From assembly GCA_035308165.1 (NCBI GenBank), contig DATGHC010000065.1, forward strand, positions 62,001 through 126,000: a DNA stretch of 64,000 bases. Direction: 5' to 3'. Under the pieces are notes generated by a model. The model had not been told where the DNA came from, made no database searches, and saw only the letters and a list, made by a program, of their open reading frames with translations. This DNA comes from DASTCZ01 sp035308165 (lineage in GTDB: Bacteria > Acidobacteriota > Terriglobia > Acidiferrales > UBA7541). Position 1 is the stretch's first letter. The number at the start of each line of letters is the position of its first letter. Shown piece by piece: positions 60,791 through 64,000 of this stretch. The position numbers and the translations under genes were made by a program.

Positions 60791-61897
60791 CTAGCGCGTC
60801 GAAAATCGGAATTCTGTCACCGTGTGGTATCGCGCCCCGGCCTTCAATTCAGTGGAAGGAAAACTCGGATGGTTGGGCGAATCCGGAAAATGTTGTGTCT
60901 CCAGGCAGAATCCTGTCCGCTGGCCATAGACCTTGCCACCCTTGCCCGTAATTGTGCCGTCGAGGAAGTTCCCCGAATAGAATTGGATTCCCGGCTGCGT
61001 GGTCCACACTTGCAAAACGCGCCCGCTCCCGGAATCAAAAGCTTCGGCGGCTTCGGCGAGTTTTCCGCCACCGCTGTCCAGCACCCAGTTGTGGTCGTAC
61101 CCCTTCCCGAACCGTAGCTGCTCGTTATCGGCATTGATACGCTCGCCGATCGCCGTCGCTTTACGAAAATCAAATGGCGTCCCTTCAACTTGAGCCAAGG
61201 CGCCGGTTGGAATCAGTGTTGAATCAATTGGCGTGTACCGGCTGGCATTCAACCGGATCTGCTCGCCGAGAATATCCCCGCTTCCCGCTCCCGCCAAATT
61301 AAAATAAGAATGGTTGGAAAGATTCACAACTGTATCCGCCGTCGTCGTGGCCGAATAGTCGATGTGCAGTGCATTCCCGGCCAGCGTGTATTGCACGGTG
61401 GCGGTCAGCGTTCCCGGATATCCTTGATCGCCATCCTGGCTCACGTAAGTCAGCTCCACTCCATTTGCAATCTGTTTTCCTTGCCACACCACTTTGTCGA
61501 ACCCGCGCGTCCCGCCGTGCAGCGAATTTTCGCCATTGTTCTTTGGCAAGGAATACTTTTTTCCATCCAGTTCAAACGTACCGTGAGCGATTCGATTCGC
61601 ATACCGCCCCACAATCGCGCCAAAAAATGCCTTGTTCCCGCCGGCATATCCATCCAGCGAGTCGTATCCCAGCACCACGTCGGCAACTTTTCCGTTGCGA
61701 TCCGGCGCCTTCAGCGACACCACGATCGCGCCATACGTCATGATCCGAACTTCGATCTTGCCGTCCTTCAGCGTGTAGATATCAATTGCCGTGCCGTCCG
61801 GCATTTTTCCAAAAGCTTCTTTGGTGACACTGGTGGGTTCAGCAGTAACAGTCATGGTTGTGGCCATCATCAGGAGAGTGAATATCGCAAGCTTCAC
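60791..61897 (-). CDS. galM: Exported aldose 1-epimerase (mutarotase)
   Basis: GTG 61897 (AAGG seven bases upstream) starts a signal peptide (LAIFTLLMMATTMTVTA) and is preferred over a start at 61978; 368 residues. The mutarotase fold is clear: NGENSLHGGTRGFDKVVW, NLSNHSYFNLAG with the catalytic His, and RTGFCLETQHFPDSPN with the catalytic Glu. It interconverts alpha and beta forms of sugars, here in the periplasm, probably ahead of uptake. It is the first gene of a minus-strand run of TPR, CRTAC1, glycosidase-like and TPR genes and is divergent from the GH31 gene. Confidence 0.92.
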   Translation of the reverse strand: MKLAIFTLLMMATTMTVTAEPTSVTKEAFGKMPDGTAIDIYTLKDGKIEVRIMTYGAIVVSLKAPDRNGKVADVVLGYDSLDGYAGGNKAFFGAIVGRYANRIAHGTFELDGKKYSLPKNNGENSLHGGTRGFDKVVWQGKQIANGVELTYVSQDGDQGYPGTLTATVQYTLAGNALHIDYSATTTADTVVNLSNHSYFNLAGAGSGDILGEQIRLNASRYTPIDSTLIPTGALAQVEGTPFDFRKATAIGERINADNEQLRFGKGYDHNWVLDSGGGKLAEAAEAFDSGSGRVLQVWTTQPGIQFYSGNFLDGTITGKGGKVYGQRTGFCLETQHFPDSPNHPSFPSTELKAGARYHTVTEFRFSTR

Positions 61898-61976
61898 GGA
61901 TTTGCCTTTCAAACTGCGCGCGCAACTCGCGGGAGTTCCTCCGCTCAATTGAGTCCGCACGAAGGGGAACAATAGC

Positions 61977-62004
61977 ATGACAAGTTTGCCGCATCCAGTA
62001 TAGA
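61977..62004 (+). promoter_or_regulatory. Putative promoter of the GH31 gene
   Basis: ATGACA (61977-61982) lies 16 bases from TATAGA (61999-62004), with a start expected near 62011, ten bases before ATG 62022. The LacI-type operator would cover about +15 to +28. Confidence 0.4.
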
Positions 62005-62021
62005 ATTCGCCGCGTCTGTCT

Positions 62022-64000
62022 ATGCTGGAAGCGCTTACACGACGCCAAATCCTGAGACTCCTCGGAGTCAGTGCCGCCGCCTCCTTCGCCGGAGAAACTT
62101 TTCTTTACGCATCCGCTCGCCGCATCACCGTCGCCGGCCGCACCGTGCGCGTTTTGGTCTCCTCCGTCACTCGTCACACTGTCCGGATCACTCTGGCGGA
62201 AGAAACCCCCGCGCCGGCAAAAGTTCCCGACGATGGATCGCTCCTCGAAAATATTCCCGCTGCCGCGCCATTCACACCATCCGAAAATGGCGCCCGGCTC
62301 GGCGATTTGCACGTCCACATCACCGAAGATCCGCTCACCATTCGCGTCGAATCTCTCGACGGCCGACCCATTCAAGAACTAAAAGTGGACTCCGAATCCG
62401 GCTCTCTCACTTTCGCGCTGGGCGCCGCGCCCGTGCTGGGATTGGGCGAAGGCGGCCCGCAATTCGATCGGCGCGGCGACAATGACAACATGCACAGCGG
62501 CCAGGGCGGCTACCGTCTTCGCACCAATGGCGGACGCGTTCCCATCCAGTGGCTCATCGGCACTTCCGGTTGGGCCATGTTCATTCATCGGCCGCCCGGC
62601 AGCTTTGATTTGAGCGGCAGCGAAGGCAAATTCACACCTTCATCGCCTTCGCCATTCGCGCCGCCATCATCAACTCCACCAAATCCTTTTCCCCTGGATC
62701 TGTTTATTGTGGACGCGAAAAATCCCGCGCAAGCAATGTCCGAATATGCTCATCTGACGGGTCATCCGGAAATGCCTCCGCTCTGGGCGCTGGGATATCA
62801 GCAGTCGCACCGCACCATCGCCAACAGCGAAGAAATTCTCACCGTCGCGCGCACCTTCCGCGAAAAAAAACTTCCCTGCGACCTGCTCATTTATTTGGGC
62901 ACGGGATTCACTCCCTCAGGCTGGAACTCGGAGAACGGTTCCTTCCAATTCAACCCGCGTGTTTTCCCTGAGCCGAAAAAAATCCTCGACGAATTTCACT
63001 CCATGCACTTCAAAGTCGCATTGCATGTTGTGATCCTCACGCGCACTTTGCGCGGCGCCGCACACGATGTCTGCAATCTGCAGCGCTTCGACGAAGAAGA
63101 AGTGTCCTGCTACTGGGACGCGCACCGCAAAGTGTTTGCTTTGGGCGTGGACGGATGGTGGCCCGACGAGGGTGACCCACTCGATGCTGCCTCTCGCCTC
63201 ACGCGCATCCGCATGTACTACGAGGCGCCTCAAATCGATCGCCCCAATGAGCGCCCCTTCGCGCTTCATCGCAACGGATACGCGGGCATGCAGCGTTACG
63301 CGCCTTTCCTTTGGTCCGGCGACGTCAACTCCACCTGGGAAACTTTGCGCACTCACGTGCCCACCGCCATCAACACTTGTCTTTCAGGAATTCCTCTGTG
63401 GGGCACCGACACCGGCGGTTTTATTCCCACCAAAGAATTCAACGGAGAACTTTTTGTGCGCTGGTTTCAGTTCAGTGCCTTCTGTCCGCTTTTTCGCTCG
63501 CATGGGCGCGATTGGAAATTGCGTTTGCCGTGGGGATGGAACACCGGCGATTTCGGAACGCCCGAAGTCACCAACAGCGGTGAAGTCGCAAATCCCGATC
63601 CCAGCGAACTCCACAACGCGGCCGTCGAACCCATCTGCAAAAAATATCTTGAGCTCCGCTACCGATTGTTGCCGTACATTTATTCCGCGGTGCGCGAAGG
63701 CCACGAAACGGGGTTGCCAATTCTGCGCGCGATGTGGCTGCACTACGCGGATGATGCGGCTGCGGTGCAGCGCGGCGATCAATATCTCTGGGGGCGCGAT
63801 ATTTTAGTCGCTCCAGTTACGGAAAAGGGCGTGACTTCACGCAAAGTTTATTTACCGCAAGGAGATTGGTACGATTTCTGGACCGAGGAAAAAATTGCGG
63901 GAGGCCGCGAAATCGGCCGCGATATTGATCTTGCTACGATTCCACTTTATGTCCGCGCGGGGAGCGTTCTTCCACTCGGTCCGGTGAAACAATACACTTC
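62022..64000 (+). CDS. Family GH31 glycosidase, 3' end cut by window edge
   Basis: An open plus-strand frame of 659 codons from ATG 62022 continues past the right edge, so the C-terminus is missing. The leader EALTRRQILRLLGVSAAASF is twin-arginine-like. The GH31 barrel is complete: ALGYQQSHR, VDGWWPDEGD with nucleophile Asp382, LWSGDVNSTWETL with the acid/base Asp434 and GTDTGGF. The N-terminal part (about 40-230) is the usual beta-sandwich. GH31 enzymes are alpha-glucosidases, alpha-xylosidases and related; the substrate cannot be fixed. No clear Shine-Dalgarno sequence precedes the start. Confidence 0.92.
   Translation, partial: MLEALTRRQILRLLGVSAAASFAGETFLYASARRITVAGRTVRVLVSSVTRHTVRITLAEETPAPAKVPDDGSLLENIPAAAPFTPSENGARLGDLHVHITEDPLTIRVESLDGRPIQELKVDSESGSLTFALGAAPVLGLGEGGPQFDRRGDNDNMHSGQGGYRLRTNGGRVPIQWLIGTSGWAMFIHRPPGSFDLSGSEGKFTPSSPSPFAPPSSTPPNPFPLDLFIVDAKNPAQAMSEYAHLTGHPEMPPLWALGYQQSHRTIANSEEILTVARTFREKKLPCDLLIYLGTGFTPSGWNSENGSFQFNPRVFPEPKKILDEFHSMHFKVALHVVILTRTLRGAAHDVCNLQRFDEEEVSCYWDAHRKVFALGVDGWWPDEGDPLDAASRLTRIRMYYEAPQIDRPNERPFALHRNGYAGMQRYAPFLWSGDVNSTWETLRTHVPTAINTCLSGIPLWGTDTGGFIPTKEFNGELFVRWFQFSAFCPLFRSHGRDWKLRLPWGWNTGDFGTPEVTNSGEVANPDPSELHNAAVEPICKKYLELRYRLLPYIYSAVREGHETGLPILRAMWLHYADDAAAVQRGDQYLWGRDILVAPVTEKGVTSRKVYLPQGDWYDFWTEEKIAGGREIGRDIDLATIPLYVRAGSVLPLGPVKQYT
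62026..62039. promoter_or_regulatory. LacI-type operator at the galM/GH31 divergence
   Basis: TGGAAGCGCTTACA overlaps codons 2-6 of the GH31 gene and lies 128 bases upstream of the galM GTG. As it encodes EALT, a coding coincidence is possible. Confidence 0.5.

Noticed and set aside
1..64000. CRISPR array, tRNA/rRNA, insertion sequence or prophage
   Set aside because: No regularly spaced repeats, no cloverleaf-like or rRNA sequence, no transposase, integrase or phage gene was recognised.

Overview
The window looks like chromosomal DNA of an Acidobacteriota-type bacterium. This is inferred from family content, not from a marker gene: a very large TonB-dependent receptor with an N-terminal carboxypeptidase-regulatory-like domain, four CRTAC1 proteins (FG-GAP/VCBS repeats plus ASPIC/UnbV), many secreted TPR proteins, a multihaem cytochrome c-TPR protein, a PAP2-Wzi fusion and several twin-arginine signal sequences. 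I see no rRNA, tRNA, CRISPR array, insertion sequence or phage gene.

Left part (1-24.7 kb): surface polysaccharide. On the minus strand a capsule/exopolysaccharide cluster runs from a Wzz-like chain-length protein (12.2 kb) through a NusG-family antiterminator, a Wzx-type flippase, a methyltransferase, a Wzy-like polymerase, a GT4 transferase, a second methyltransferase, a CgeB-like transferase and the GDP-L-fucose pair gmd/fcl, to a GT2 transferase cut by the left edge. Upstream lie a PAP2-Wzi outer-membrane fusion, a broken LytTR regulator with a 13-bp inverted repeat between them, an MFS transporter, an exported D-2-hydroxyacid dehydrogenase, a secreted Ig-like protein, an ExeA-like AAA ATPase with a long repetitive linker, a REC-PilZ response regulator and a GT39-type membrane transferase.

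Middle (25-32.4 kb): mixed accessory enzymes: a bicovalent-type FAD oxidoreductase, a GH172 (DUF2961) enzyme divergent from a Tat-exported TIM-barrel glycosidase-like protein, a TPR gene whose frame runs into its neighbour, a SnoaL-like protein and an amidase.

Right part (32.4-64 kb): a carbohydrate-use region. A closely packed unit encodes a pentahaem cytochrome-TPR protein, a CRTAC1 protein and a giant TPR-CRTAC1 protein. Facing it is an L-arabinose operon (araD, Na+/sugar symporter, small membrane protein, fucose/arabinose-type isomerase, araB), with a LacI regulator divergent from it. Then come the TonB receptor, a CarboxypepD-TPR protein, another CRTAC1 gene, and a minus-strand run of galM, TPR, CRTAC1, a Tat-exported glycosidase-like protein and a TPR gene. 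A GH31 enzyme diverges from galM and runs off the right edge.

The unifying signal is a 14-bp LacI/CcpA-type operator (TGNAAGCGCTTNCA-like). It recurs at the araD/lacI divergence, twice before the TonB receptor, before a CRTAC1 gene, at the start of a TPR gene, at the galM/GH31 divergence and before the amidase. Several copies sit just downstream of a recognisable sigma-70-like promoter. This suggests one sugar-responsive regulon joining uptake, arabinose catabolism, glycosidases and the poorly understood CRTAC1/TPR proteins.
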